From positions 62,001 through 126,000 of the forward strand of contig NZ_JACYTN010000005.1 of assembly GCF_014841135.1 (NCBI RefSeq): a DNA stretch of 64,000 nucleotides. Direction: 5' to 3'. The notes under the pieces are model-generated. The model saw nothing but the letters and a program-made list of their open reading frames with translations. It was not told the DNA's origin and made no database searches. Positions 17,945-27,673 of this stretch are shown piece by piece. This stretch comes from Paenibacillus arenosi (GTDB taxonomy: Bacteria; Bacillota; Bacilli; Paenibacillales; Paenibacillaceae). Made by a program: the position numbers and the translations under genes. Every line of letters begins with the position of its first letter. The stretch's first letter is position 1.

Positions 17945-18232
17945 TTGGTGAAAAGGTACGATTCCAGTTTGCAAGCGCAGAATCCGATTTCACAAGCTCA
18001 GAATTCCGTTGAGAAAGCTCACCATGCTGTATCTCAAGCATTAACGCATCCAACGGATCAATCTGTGCTGCAAGCCCAACAATCGTTGGCGCACGCAGAC
18101 CAATCTGTGACACAAGCACATGCAAGTTTGAACCCACAAGCCGTTGAGTTGGCTGAAGAAATGCTTGGTGAAGAACATACTCGCTTGGATAAGTTGCTCG
18201 GCAGTGAGCAATGGGACAATCATCGCTCTTAA
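17945..18232 (+). CDS. Small Gln/Ala-rich helical protein
   Basis: About 95 residues from TTG 17945 or GTG 17948, behind GGAGGAGG. The body is a string of amphipathic helices rich in Gln, Ala, Ser and His with repeated QAQ-type units (NPISQAQNSVEKAHHAVSQA, then SVLQAQQSLAHADQSVTQAH). No family recognised; similar small Paenibacillus proteins exist as hypothetical. A terminator follows directly, supporting a real transcript. Confidence 0.6.
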   Translation: MVKRYDSSLQAQNPISQAQNSVEKAHHAVSQALTHPTDQSVLQAQQSLAHADQSVTQAHASLNPQAVELAEEMLGEEHTRLDKLLGSEQWDNHRS

Positions 18233-18246
18233 GCTGTGCAACAAAT

Positions 18247-18287
18247 AAAGGATGCCCCTAAGTCGTTAGACAAGGGGCATCCTTATA
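18247..18287. terminator. Bidirectional terminator
   Basis: AAGGATGCCCCT and AGGGGCATCCTT make a perfect 12-bp stem between converging genes, serving the small helical protein and ltaS. Confidence 0.9.
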
Positions 18288-18306
18288 TCTTGCATAAATG
18301 CTGCTG

Positions 18307-20268
18307 CTATTGAGCAGGACGAAGTTGTGGAATTACGTTTCGTGTAATGACAAGATCAGATAGCTTGAGTCGCAGCTTCGCTTCATCATGAAGCGGCCTA
18401 CACGGCTCAACATCAACAAGTTCTCTTGTCTTATAATCATAGCACTTGCCATTTTGGAACACGCCATCTGCAGACGGCACAAAGAATACATTGCCATTCG
18501 TTGCTGCGCCCGTTCGAAGCACGACTAAACGTTCGCCTTCCGCTTGCAGATTGCTGCCCATATAAAAATTGGAAGTTGGATCAATTCCGAGCCAATGCAG
18601 TAGAGTCGGCGCGATATCCATTTGACCCGTTACTTGATTGTATACGCCTGCTTCAGCTCCATCTGGTAAATGTACGATAAGCGGAACTTGATTTTTCATC
18701 TCCAGCATATCAAGATCACTTATCTCGTGTCCAAGAAGCTGTGCTAACGGCTCGCGCTCAAGGATAGAGTTATCATGATCGCCGTAAAACATGAAAATCG
18801 TATTGTCCCAAAGCCCTCTCTTCTTCAAATCCTCGATCAAAGTTCCAACTGCTGCATCTACGTAATGAATGGAACGCAAGTATTCTCCGAAAATCGTCTT
18901 ATCAAATGGTGCTACATTCAATGCAGTATATGTATCTGGCATTGTATAAGGATGATGGCTCGTAAGTCCAATCATAAATGCGTAAAATGGCTGCTTTTGC
19001 TCTGCAGCTATACGCTCAACAGATTGACGGAAGAAGGAGGTGTCTCCGAGTGACCATCCTAAGGGCTCATCCATTTCGTAATCTTTCTTGCTCATAAAGT
19101 AGTCGTAACCGAACTTTTCGTACATCACATAACGGTTCCAGAAGCTTCCTTCATAAGCATGGAAGGCTCCTGTCCCATAGCCATTTTCCTTCAGAACACC
19201 CGGTAATGCATCATAGGTATGATCCGGATAGCGGATAAATACAGAACCGGTTGGAAGCGGATGCAAGCTCGTTTGAACCGCAAGATCTGCATCTGAAGTT
19301 CTACCTTGTCCCGTTTGATGGAAGAACCGATTCATATACATGCTATTTTTAAGAAGTGCATTAAGATTCGGTGTAATCTCTTGACCATTAATCGTCTGAT
19401 TAATAACGAAGTTCTCGAAAGCCTCTGCTTGAATAACCATGACGTTGCTACCTTTGTATTTACCGAAAGTAGAGCTTGGACCTTTTAACATAGGGGCATG
19501 GTTATCGAACCATTCCTTAGTTAGCTGCTTCTCTTCTTCTGTAATCGACTTATCTGCGAACCAGTTCTCTTTCGCGTACCGATAAATATCGTAACCATGG
19601 AATCCATATAGTCCTGTTATATTGTATACAGCAGGGTTCCACCAGTTGGAAGCGAGCAATCCTTTTGCCCACGTGCTTGTGGCTTTTTGAATGGGCATAT
19701 ACAGCATGATGGAACCAATTACTAACGTTAGTGTACCGATGCTGAGTCGCATCCATATGATGTTCTTTTTGTTTCGAATGGAATATTGCAGCTTTTCCTT
19801 CCGTTCTTGCTTCATCAAGCGGAATTGTATGATGTGGAACGGAATAAGAATAAACCAGTCGATGAAGTAGACGATATCTCCCCAGTAGATTAGGGATGCA
19901 ATGCTGCCACCAAGTGCGCTTACTTGTCCAGCCTGCATGAGAACAGGTACGGAAATAAAGTCTTGGAAGTAACGGTAATATACTAAATCTGAAAATAGCA
20001 ATAACGTAAGAAGTACGTTAAGCACGATGAAGGTGATAGGCCGCCAATGCCTTGGCAGCCACCATGTCCAGCCTCCCAATAGGAATAAAGCGCCTAACGT
20101 CACATAAATATCACTGCGATCCGTAGCCATATTTGGAATAGCCAACGTATCATTTAATATGATGCATTTCCACAGCATGACGCCAAGAAAAAGGATGAAC
20201 GCAATACCGCTTATCGTCATCCAACGTGACGTTTTTAGTGTGGAGAATCGAAAGTTACTACTCGACAT
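18307..20268 (-). CDS. ltaS: Lipoteichoic acid synthase-type sulfatase family polymerase
   Basis: 653 residues. Five transmembrane helices lie in residues 15-200. An extracellular alkaline phosphatase/sulfatase domain follows, with MVIQAEAFENF (first metal Glu), catalytic Thr in TGQGRTSDADLAVQ (around residue 323), GAFHAYEGSFWNR, and FYGDHDNS-like MFYGDHD and HLPDGAEAG toward the end. The enzyme polymerises glycerol phosphate from phosphatidylglycerol onto a glycolipid. The length and motif order match LtaS/YfnI/YqgS. An intergenic gap of 46 bp separates it from ypsC on the same strand. Confidence 0.93.
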   Translation of the reverse strand: MSSSNFRFSTLKTSRWMTISGIAFILFLGVMLWKCIILNDTLAIPNMATDRSDIYVTLGALFLLGGWTWWLPRHWRPITFIVLNVLLTLLLFSDLVYYRYFQDFISVPVLMQAGQVSALGGSIASLIYWGDIVYFIDWFILIPFHIIQFRLMKQERKEKLQYSIRNKKNIIWMRLSIGTLTLVIGSIMLYMPIQKATSTWAKGLLASNWWNPAVYNITGLYGFHGYDIYRYAKENWFADKSITEEEKQLTKEWFDNHAPMLKGPSSTFGKYKGSNVMVIQAEAFENFVINQTINGQEITPNLNALLKNSMYMNRFFHQTGQGRTSDADLAVQTSLHPLPTGSVFIRYPDHTYDALPGVLKENGYGTGAFHAYEGSFWNRYVMYEKFGYDYFMSKKDYEMDEPLGWSLGDTSFFRQSVERIAAEQKQPFYAFMIGLTSHHPYTMPDTYTALNVAPFDKTIFGEYLRSIHYVDAAVGTLIEDLKKRGLWDNTIFMFYGDHDNSILEREPLAQLLGHEISDLDMLEMKNQVPLIVHLPDGAEAGVYNQVTGQMDIAPTLLHWLGIDPTSNFYMGSNLQAEGERLVVLRTGAATNGNVFFVPSADGVFQNGKCYDYKTRELVDVEPCRPLHDEAKLRLKLSDLVITRNVIPQLRPAQ

Positions 20269-20314
20269 ATGAGCAACTCACATCCGTTTCTAGTCATGTC
20301 TCTGTCTCTATTGA

Positions 20315-21475
20315 TTAGTTCGTCGTTGTGTTTTTGTCCTGACGAGGAGGCAACGGACCGAAATACTGATAAAATTGACATTCTATATTACCGTTAAATA
20401 GCTTTCTGCGCTTGTCCGCTGGACGTCCGATATAATGTTCGAACTGTTTGCTCGGGCTAATGCTGAACATCGACCAGGTAGGCAGCGACTTCATGATGAA
20501 TCCTAGCTGACGAATCAACTTTTCTACTTCAGCTTGTTCACTTAGACGTTCACCGTATGGCGGGTTGGTCAAAATAATTCCGTACTCACCTTCAGGCTTC
20601 ACTCTATTAAGCGCACCGACTTTGAATTCAATTTCTTTACCAAAACCAGCGCTCTTAGCTGCTGCGCGTGCCAATTCAATAGCTTCAGGATCAATATCAG
20701 AGCCATACAATTGCAGCTCGATATCATCATTAACCGCATCGAATGCTTCATCACGTGCATCTTCCCAGTCGTCTTTGGAAATAAGTGGCCAGTGCTCGGA
20801 AGGGAAGGAACGGCGTAGGCCTGGAGCAACATTCCATCCAATCATAGCTGCCTCAATAAGAAGCGTGCCTGTACCACAGCAAGGGTCTACGAGCGGACGA
20901 GATGGATTCCAACGGCTTAGCAAAATGAGTGCTGCTGCCATCGTTTCTTTTAATGGAGCTTTACCAGCAAGCTTGCGATAGCCGCGCTTATGTAAGCTCG
21001 GTCCAGTTGTATCAAGCGTAATGGTCGCAATATCATTAAGCAGGGATACTTCAATACGGAAGTATGCGCCTGTTTCTTTGAACCAATCGATATGGTAGTT
21101 TTCCTTCATTTGTTCCACGACAGCTTTTTTCACGATACCTTGGCAGGCAGGGACACTAGACAGCTGTGATTTGTGGGAACGGCCTTCTACTGGGAATTCA
21201 CCGTCAGCGGGAATCCACTTGTGCCAAGGAATCGACTTCGTTCCTTGGAAGAGCTCTTCGAACGTACGAGCAGGGAATTGTCCCATATTAATGAGGACGC
21301 GATCAGCTGTACGAAGCCATAGGTTGGTACGGCATACGTCTAGAGGTCCCCCTGTGAAATGGACTTTACCATTTTCTACTTTTACATCATCATAACCTAA
21401 ATCTTTCAGTTCTCTCGCAACAATCGCTTCAAGTCCCATAGGGCAGGTTGCGATTAACGACCAAGGTCGCTCCAT
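20315..21475 (-). CDS. ypsC: THUMP-domain 23S rRNA N2-guanine methyltransferase (YpsC/RlmL-N type)
   Basis: 386 residues. MERPWSLIATCPMGLEAIVARELKDLGY is the ferredoxin-like/THUMP start; motif I of the methyltransferase is LVDPCCGTGTLLIEAAMIGWNVAPG (about residue 195 on) and the catalytic NPPYGERL (motif IV) follows near residue 306. Single-domain YpsC of Bacillus corresponds to the N-terminal half of E. coli RlmL and methylates 23S rRNA. Start ATG 21475. It precedes ltaS on the same strand. Confidence 0.93.
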   Translation of the reverse strand: MERPWSLIATCPMGLEAIVARELKDLGYDDVKVENGKVHFTGGPLDVCRTNLWLRTADRVLINMGQFPARTFEELFQGTKSIPWHKWIPADGEFPVEGRSHKSQLSSVPACQGIVKKAVVEQMKENYHIDWFKETGAYFRIEVSLLNDIATITLDTTGPSLHKRGYRKLAGKAPLKETMAAALILLSRWNPSRPLVDPCCGTGTLLIEAAMIGWNVAPGLRRSFPSEHWPLISKDDWEDARDEAFDAVNDDIELQLYGSDIDPEAIELARAAAKSAGFGKEIEFKVGALNRVKPEGEYGIILTNPPYGERLSEQAEVEKLIRQLGFIMKSLPTWSMFSISPSKQFEHYIGRPADKRRKLFNGNIECQFYQYFGPLPPRQDKNTTTN

Positions 21476-21559
21476 CTGTTATTTCACTCCGATCTGCTTG
21501 TCTAACTTGTGTTCATACGGGTTCCATCATATCATAATTAGAGGAGGTTGTGAAAAAGG

Positions 21560-22204
21560 ATGACGAATGAACATTTGCAAACGGTTGAGACTTATCTTGA
21601 CAGCCATTATGAGGAAGATAAGCAATTAACAAGTATTAAACAATCGATAGCGGAAGCTGACATGCCTGCGATATCTGTGGCTGAAGGATATGGGCGCCTG
21701 CTGACGCTGTTAGCTCTTAGCTCCAAAGCAGAACGCGCATTAGAAATAGGTGCGCTTGGAGGATATAGCGGTCTTTGTATTTTGCGTGGATTAACATCTG
21801 GTGGTAAGCTTACTTCCTTAGAATTGCGCGCGGAATATGCTGAGCTTGCTCACCGCAACTTAACAGCAGCAGGTTATGGAGAGCAAGTAGAGTACCGTAT
21901 CGGTGAAGCACTTGACTCCCTTAAGCTGCTTGAGGAAGAAGAAACTCGGTTTGACTACTTCTTTATCGATGCAGATAAAGAAAACTATGCAAATTACTTA
22001 GAATATGCGATTCGTCTTGCACGTCCAGGCGCTATTATCGCCGTCGATAATTTGCTGCTTCAAGGTCGTACAATGAACCCAGAGAAACAGGGGCCTTCTG
22101 TACAGGCGATGCGTAAATTTATTGATAATATGGCGCATGATGAGCGGCTCGAGAGCGCAATGATGCCTGCTTATGATGGGTTAGCAGTTGCAATCGTAAA
22201 ATAG
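21560..22204 (+). CDS. O-methyltransferase (COMT-like, YrrM type)
   Basis: 214 residues. ALEIGALGGYSGLCILRGL (SAM motif I), LTSLELRAEYAELAHRNL, FDYFFIDADKENYANYLEYA (metal-binding Asp) and GAIIAVDNLLLQG (second metal site) match Mg-dependent caffeoyl-CoA/catechol O-methyltransferases; Bacillus YrrM (TrmR) methylates tRNA wobble 5-hydroxyuridine, a plausible role here. ATG 21560 follows GAGGAGGTTG. It diverges from ypsC by 84 bp. Confidence 0.88.
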   Translation: MTNEHLQTVETYLDSHYEEDKQLTSIKQSIAEADMPAISVAEGYGRLLTLLALSSKAERALEIGALGGYSGLCILRGLTSGGKLTSLELRAEYAELAHRNLTAAGYGEQVEYRIGEALDSLKLLEEEETRFDYFFIDADKENYANYLEYAIRLARPGAIIAVDNLLLQGRTMNPEKQGPSVQAMRKFIDNMAHDERLESAMMPAYDGLAVAIVK

Positions 22205-22228
22205 TCTTTACAATCAATAGGAATGATC

Positions 22229-22275
22229 AAAAAGTTGTTTCTGGGAAAAGATATATCCAGAAGCAACTTTTTGTA
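22229..22275 (+). terminator. Rho-independent terminator
   Basis: AAAAAGTTGTTTCTGG and CCAGAAGCAACTTTTT, stem of about 16 bp with one mismatch, then T-rich. It lies between the O-methyltransferase and the transporter, and rules out the longer transporter frame from 22223. Confidence 0.85.
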
Positions 22276-22345
22276 TTATTTTCACTCTAAAATCCAGCCT
22301 AGCTTGTGCTATAATGATGCAATATGTAAATGGAGGCAATGCACG

Positions 22346-23680
22346 ATGAAGTCAAATGAACAATGGACTTCCAAGCTCGGGTTTATTCTGGCGACAGCCG
22401 GTTCTGCCATTGGCCTAGGGGCAATATGGAAATTCCCGAACGTGGTGGCCACTAGCGGTGGTGGCGCATTTTTTCTTGTTTTTATGTTATTTACTTTTGG
22501 GATCGGACTGCCGTTATTGCTAGCGGAGTTCGTCATCGGAAGAAGTACTGGTAAAGAGGCCGTATCTGCCTATAAAGAGTTGGCTCCGAATTCGAAGTGG
22601 CACTATGTCGGATATCTCGGCATGATCCTATGTAGTATCTTGTTGTCGTTCTATAGCGTTGTAGGCGGATGGATCGTCTTGTATACGATTCGAGGCTTCA
22701 CGGGTCAACTATTATCGCCCGGTGCAGATTATGGACAGCTCTTTACAGATACAGTATCGAATCCATGGATTGCGGTCTTGTCACAAGGCTTGTTCATGTT
22801 AATTACGACTATGGTTGTCGTCAAAGGAGTGAAGGGCGGAATTGAAAAGGCAAGCCGTATTATGATGCCGGGCTTGTTTATTCTTTTCGTCATCTTGATT
22901 ATTCGTTCACTGACGCTGCCGGGAATGGCAGCAGGACTGGAGTATTTCCTTAAGCCTGACTTCAGTCGTCTTAGCTCGGAAGCGGTCCTTTATGCGCTAG
23001 GGCAGTCTTTCTTCTGTCTGAGTGTAGGTGCATCATGCATGGTTACGTACAGCTCGTATTTAGGTAAGAATGAACCGCTAGGCAAGCCAGCCTTGTCGGT
23101 TGTGAGCTTGAATGTAATGACATCGTTAATGGCAGGTTTAGCAATTTTCCCAGCGCTATTTGCACTCGGAATGAAGCCAGTAGAAGGACCAGGGCTGCTA
23201 TTTATGACATTGCCAGCGATGTTTGAGCAGCTTCTTTATGGAGAGTTTTTTATTGCCATCTTTTTGGTGCTATTTTTATTCGCGACCTTGACATCAGCGT
23301 TTTCTTTGTTAGAAATTGTCGTTGCTGCCTATTCGAAAGGTGATTCGAATAAGCGAGTCAAAGGCAGCTGGTGGATAGGGCTTGGAATCTTTCTATTGGG
23401 TGTTCCTTCTGCGCTGTCATTTAGCGGGCATCCGCTGTTTATTTGGGGGGACAAGCCTATATTTGATTGGGCGGATTTTGCCGTATCAAACGTCATGCTG
23501 CCAATCGGAGTATTTTTAATTTCTCTATTCGTAGGCTACCGTTTCCCTAAGCAGCGTCTTGAGCAGGAATGGGCCTATATTGCGCCAGGTTGGCGTATGG
23601 GGATGCATGCATATTTATTTATGCTCCGCTACGTACTGCCTATTATCGTTCTTATTGTTTTTGTAAATGGCATTTTGTAG
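22346..23680 (+). CDS. Neurotransmitter:sodium symporter family transporter (copy 1)
   Basis: 444 residues from ATG 22346 with AATGGAGGC nine bases upstream. The start EQWTSKLGFILATAGSAIGLGAIWKFP is the TM1 unwound substrate/sodium-site signature of the NSS (LeuT/MhsT) family, followed by GGGAFFLVFML (TM2). Eleven to twelve helices are visible. It should take up an amino acid or related compound coupled to sodium. A second, closely related copy follows 77 bp downstream; the pair is a tandem duplication. Ligand not determinable. Confidence 0.93.
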   Translation: MKSNEQWTSKLGFILATAGSAIGLGAIWKFPNVVATSGGGAFFLVFMLFTFGIGLPLLLAEFVIGRSTGKEAVSAYKELAPNSKWHYVGYLGMILCSILLSFYSVVGGWIVLYTIRGFTGQLLSPGADYGQLFTDTVSNPWIAVLSQGLFMLITTMVVVKGVKGGIEKASRIMMPGLFILFVILIIRSLTLPGMAAGLEYFLKPDFSRLSSEAVLYALGQSFFCLSVGASCMVTYSSYLGKNEPLGKPALSVVSLNVMTSLMAGLAIFPALFALGMKPVEGPGLLFMTLPAMFEQLLYGEFFIAIFLVLFLFATLTSAFSLLEIVVAAYSKGDSNKRVKGSWWIGLGIFLLGVPSALSFSGHPLFIWGDKPIFDWADFAVSNVMLPIGVFLISLFVGYRFPKQRLEQEWAYIAPGWRMGMHAYLFMLRYVLPIIVLIVFVNGIL

Positions 23681-23757
23681 GCACGTTAATCACGCAGCGA
23701 GGTAATGGATGAGGCCAGTCCACATCTTAGATTTGGGAACTAGGGGGCTGTCTGGTG

Positions 23758-25110
23758 ATGGTAGAAAAAGAACAATGGACGTCTAAACTTGGGTTTATTT
23801 TAGCAACAGCAGGATCGGCGATCGGATTAGGCGCTATATGGAAGTTTCCGAATACGGTAGCTACAAGCGGCGGCGGTGCCTTCTTCCTGATGTTTATCTT
23901 ATTTACACTGCTAATCGGGTTCCCACTGCTTATGGGGGAATTCTTTATCGGCCGTAGTACAGGCAGAGAGGCGCTAACTGCTTATAAGAAGCTGGCTCCT
24001 CGCACGAAGTGGCATTGGATCGGTTACCTTGGAATGGGAACTTGCTTCCTCCTTCTGTCCTATTACAGCGTAATAGGCGGATGGATCGTTATCTACTTTG
24101 CAAAAAGTATAGCGGGTGGTTTGCTGCATAATGGGGTGCCTTATGAGCAAATGTTCCAGTCGACAGTAGCTGATTGGAAAATGGTATTGCTTGCACAGCT
24201 CAGCTTTATGCTCATTACGATGGTTGTTGTTGGGCAAGGGGTAAAGAAAGGGATTGAACGCTCTAGTCGCATTTTGATGCCCGGATTGTTTATTCTATTC
24301 GTCGTATTGATCATTCGTTCGTTGACACTTCCAGGGATGCAAGAAGGGATTCGTTACTTCCTAACACCGAACTTTGCACAGATTGATGCGAAAACGATTC
24401 TGAACGCGCTTGGACAATCATTTTTCTGCCTTAGTGTAGGTGTGTCGGTTATGGTGACCTACAGCTCCTACTTGAGCAAGAAGGAGTCGTTGACACGTTC
24501 GGCAGTCTCGGTAGTAGGATTGAATGTATTAACCTCATTCATGGCAGGATTGGCGATCTTCCCAGCGTTATTCGCTTTGGGCATGACGCCTAGTGAAGGG
24601 CCAGGATTACTGTTTATTACACTTCCAGCTGTATTTGAACAAATGTACGGCGGCGGCCTATTTATAGCTCTATTTTTGGCATTATTTTTGTTCGCGACAT
24701 TCACTTCCGCATTCTCGATGCTGGAGATTCTTGTTGCAGCTTATTCGAAGCCAGATCAGCCTGCTCGCTCACGCAAACGCTTGAGCTGGTTGTTCGGCGC
24801 TATTATATTTGTCGTTGGTATCCCATCTGCTTTATCATTTGGGCCTTGGGCGGATGTACAATGGTTCGGCAAGTCGATCTTCGATCTAGCGGACTTTACA
24901 GTATCGAACGTGTTGATGCCGATTGGTGTTCTATTAATCGCTGTATTCGTAGGATACCGATTCCCGAAGGACAAGCTATTAGCGGAGTTGGAAAGCGAGC
25001 CTGCATGGTGGCGTAAAGGATTGGCGGTTTATATGCTGCTTATTCGTTACGTCATTCCATTCGTCGTGCTGCTTGTATTTCTTAACGCATTAGGGCTGTT
25101 GCCTGTATAA
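23758..25110 (+). CDS. Neurotransmitter:sodium symporter family transporter (copy 2)
   Basis: 450 residues. GTG 23755 or ATG 23758 after TAGGGGG. TM1 is again QWTSKLGFILATAGSAIGLG, nearly identical to copy 1, and conserved segments PGLFILFVVLIIRSLTLPGM and QSFFCLSVGVSVMVTYSSYL line up with copy 1 throughout. Differences concentrate in the loops and C-terminus. A terminator follows. Either the pair forms a transporter with overlapping ligands or the copies have diverged in specificity. Confidence 0.93.
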   Translation: MVEKEQWTSKLGFILATAGSAIGLGAIWKFPNTVATSGGGAFFLMFILFTLLIGFPLLMGEFFIGRSTGREALTAYKKLAPRTKWHWIGYLGMGTCFLLLSYYSVIGGWIVIYFAKSIAGGLLHNGVPYEQMFQSTVADWKMVLLAQLSFMLITMVVVGQGVKKGIERSSRILMPGLFILFVVLIIRSLTLPGMQEGIRYFLTPNFAQIDAKTILNALGQSFFCLSVGVSVMVTYSSYLSKKESLTRSAVSVVGLNVLTSFMAGLAIFPALFALGMTPSEGPGLLFITLPAVFEQMYGGGLFIALFLALFLFATFTSAFSMLEILVAAYSKPDQPARSRKRLSWLFGAIIFVVGIPSALSFGPWADVQWFGKSIFDLADFTVSNVLMPIGVLLIAVFVGYRFPKDKLLAELESEPAWWRKGLAVYMLLIRYVIPFVVLLVFLNALGLLPV

Positions 25111-25116
25111 AATAAC

Positions 25117-25161
25117 AAAAGGATTGACCCTGTACCATGGTGCGGCGGTCAATCCTTTCTT
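25117..25161. terminator. Rho-independent terminator
   Basis: AAAAGGATTGACC and GGTCAATCCTTTCTTTTT, a 12-bp perfect stem with a 17-base loop; ends the second transporter gene. Confidence 0.88.
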
Positions 25162-25238
25162 TTTGCGACTTTATTTCTTACATATGTTCTAACAAATGAC
25201 TAACGTCCAACTTGTGGCCTTCACGTTCTTAATTGGTA

Positions 25239-26450
25239 TTACGGACGGAGTGAAGAACGTGCCTTGCCATACAGGGAGAAACGAACCCATCCCATGTTAA
25301 CGAGCAGCAGTATTCCTGACATGATGAAAATACCTTCGATACCAAACGTACCTGCCAACAGACCTCCGACTATCGGTCCTACCGCATTTCCTAGTGCCAA
25401 CGTGCTCGTGTTGAAGCTGTACGCTCGGCTTTCCATTCCTTCTGGCGTGAAGCGATTAATGAGTGCATTTACAGATGGCAATAATCCTCCCATAAAGCAC
25501 CCGAATAAGAATCGAATCGCTACCAGTTGCCAAACATTCGTTACAAATGCTTGCGGAATCAAGGTACAAGCTGCGCCGATAAGGGAAAAGGTTAACACTT
25601 TATTAGCTCCAATTTGATCACTCAGCTTACCTAGCAGCGGTGAGCAGATCATATTGGATAAGCCTGTGACGGCACCTACGAAGCCAGCCATAAAGGCTAG
25701 GTTCTCTGTTGTACCATGCAGCTTCTGCACGTACAGCGGGAGCAACGTCATTGGGCTAAGCATAGCGAATTGAAGTAAAAAAGTTACCGCAAACAATGAC
25801 GTCAGCTGCGGGATTTTGCTAAGCTTCCTAAAGCCCTCCATGACAGAAATTTGCGGCTTATCCATCGCTTTTTGCTTGTCAAACGATTCTTTAATAAAGA
25901 ACATCGCCATCATCGATGCGAAGAACAATAGGGCACCTGTAATGTAGAAGATTGGGCGATAGCCGATGGTGTCAGCCAACAATCCTCCAATGAGCGGTCC
26001 TAGAATCGTCCCGGCGACGCCGCCAGATTGGAGTGTGCCCATCGCAAATCCCATTCTTTCTTTGGGCGTCGTCGTAGAGACAAGCGCAACTGCGGCTGGA
26101 TTGAAGCCAGAGATAGTTCCATTCAGCATACGAAGGAGCAGTAGATGCAAGGGTGTGGCTGCGAAACCCATAAGCACAGTAACGAGCGCCATACCGAATC
26201 CTGAGCGCAGCAGCATCACTTTGCGTCCATACTTATCAGCAAATTTGCCCCAAATCGGCTGAGCAATAAAGGATGTGACAAAGTTACCTGCAAAGATAAT
26301 ACCTGCCCACAGCGCGATGCTGTTAGGATCTGTCAAGCCGATGTCACTCTGTAAATACAAAGGTAAAAAGGGAACGACCATCGTCATTCCGGCCATAACT
26401 AGAAAGTTTCCGAACCATAAAATGATTAGATTCAGTTTCCATTGCTGCAT
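25239..26450 (-). CDS. MFS multidrug-type efflux transporter
   Basis: About 403 residues. MQQWKLNLIILWFGNFLV is a normal MFS beginning, so I place the start at ATG 26450; a frame ten codons longer (26480) is open. Twelve helices are seen. Motif A is GKFADKYGRKVMLLRS between TM2 and TM3, and a matching half-motif GKLSDQIGANKVL lies between TM8 and TM9; TM5 carries PLIGGLLADTIGYR. This is the DHA1 drug:proton antiporter pattern (MdtG/NorA-like). Drug specificity cannot be deduced. Confidence 0.88.
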   Translation of the reverse strand: MQQWKLNLIILWFGNFLVMAGMTMVVPFLPLYLQSDIGLTDPNSIALWAGIIFAGNFVTSFIAQPIWGKFADKYGRKVMLLRSGFGMALVTVLMGFAATPLHLLLLRMLNGTISGFNPAAVALVSTTTPKERMGFAMGTLQSGGVAGTILGPLIGGLLADTIGYRPIFYITGALLFFASMMAMFFIKESFDKQKAMDKPQISVMEGFRKLSKIPQLTSLFAVTFLLQFAMLSPMTLLPLYVQKLHGTTENLAFMAGFVGAVTGLSNMICSPLLGKLSDQIGANKVLTFSLIGAACTLIPQAFVTNVWQLVAIRFLFGCFMGGLLPSVNALINRFTPEGMESRAYSFNTSTLALGNAVGPIVGGLLAGTFGIEGIFIMSGILLLVNMGWVRFSLYGKARSSLRP

Positions 26451-26572
26451 GTGTGATTCACCACTTTCTAAGGCCACCATCCGTCCGATACCAGCAACTG
26501 GAACTAGTATACCACATTCTCAACAAAATGCAGGAACACTCTTTTCGTAAGTAAGTTTGAAAAAATCCATCG

Positions 26573-27673
26573 TTATATCTTATTTTCTAAATTAAACTTC
26601 ACTTTGCATTGAATTTCAGCCTGTTTAAACATTTCTGGCCATTTTGCATCGTCCCACTCTTCATAAGCCATCTTATTCCGCACAAACATGCCAAATCCAA
26701 CGGGATCTGCTTGTAACTGTTGAAGTTTGCGAATCGTGTTCGTAATCTGTTTCTCCATGGCCTGCTCCACTTGTGATTTTTGTACCTGCTGATCAGAAGT
26801 AAGTTCACTGAGTGTTGTATCAAGTGTTCCTTTCACATGCAGGGTGATTACTATTTTTGGAACGGGTTTCGTTTCAAGCACCTTAATCGTACGTTTCGAC
26901 ACTGCATTTTGCATGGTCATCGGGATCGGTGAGTTTCCTTCCTCTTTGTCCAGATGAATAAACGTATTGAACTTAGGACTACGCATCATAAGCATGTAGA
27001 GCGTTTCTTGTTCGCTTAGTGTACCTACCCATTTTCCTTGTTTGCTAAATACGGCGGAGCCAGACAATGAGGCGCTTTTGCTTTTAATTTTGACAATAAA
27101 ACTGTATGGATCAGCACCGTTCTCGATATAATCACGTACAAAATTAAATACTGTAGAAATGGATATTTTGTAAAAGTTTTGCATCTTGATTACTAGTCGA
27201 TATAGGTTGAAATCAGTGACATCTTCCCCTAATTTTAAAAAGTCTCTTGCTTCTCCTTCATAGACCATCAGTCTAGTCGTAATAGGGAACTTAGGCTGCA
27301 GCAGTAAATTGGAGAGAGCTGGGATCACGAGTCCTTCCTCTGCTAACGCTTTACCGACAATGATGTTGCGTACTTGGCCAACGACTAACGTGAATCGTGT
27401 CTGCATGATGAAATGGTCATAAGCTTCTTCGAAGTTGCTAGCTCTATAAGCCATGTAGACAGCCTTAGCTTTACCATCTGCTTTCAGTTCAGCGAAAGTA
27501 ATGCCAAAGAAATATTCATTTGGTCGATCTGACTTATCAATGGTAACCGTTTGAATAAAGCCGCTCATATTAATGATGCGCTTCGTTTGACAGCTGGTAA
27601 GCAGTAGAGAAGCACACAATATGACTACGAGAAGCGTCAGAAGGGATCGCAAGTATAGTCGATTGTGATTCAT
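26573..27673 (-). CDS. Ger(x)C-family spore germinant receptor lipoprotein, C subunit
   Basis: 366 residues with signal peptide and lipobox LLLTSC (Cys about 28), then GFIQTVTIDKSD and the Ger(x)C body (FVRDYIENGADPYSF, VFSKQGKWVGTLSEQE, and the C-terminal LQADPVGFGMFVRNKMAYEEWD). The C subunit is lipid-anchored on the outer face of the inner spore membrane and completes the germinant receptor with the A and B subunits. ATG 27673 overlaps the end of the B gene by 4 bases (ATGA), so translation is coupled. Confidence 0.95.
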   Translation of the reverse strand: MNHNRLYLRSLLTLLVVILCASLLLTSCQTKRIINMSGFIQTVTIDKSDRPNEYFFGITFAELKADGKAKAVYMAYRASNFEEAYDHFIMQTRFTLVVGQVRNIIVGKALAEEGLVIPALSNLLLQPKFPITTRLMVYEGEARDFLKLGEDVTDFNLYRLVIKMQNFYKISISTVFNFVRDYIENGADPYSFIVKIKSKSASLSGSAVFSKQGKWVGTLSEQETLYMLMMRSPKFNTFIHLDKEEGNSPIPMTMQNAVSKRTIKVLETKPVPKIVITLHVKGTLDTTLSELTSDQQVQKSQVEQAMEKQITNTIRKLQQLQADPVGFGMFVRNKMAYEEWDDAKWPEMFKQAEIQCKVKFNLENKI

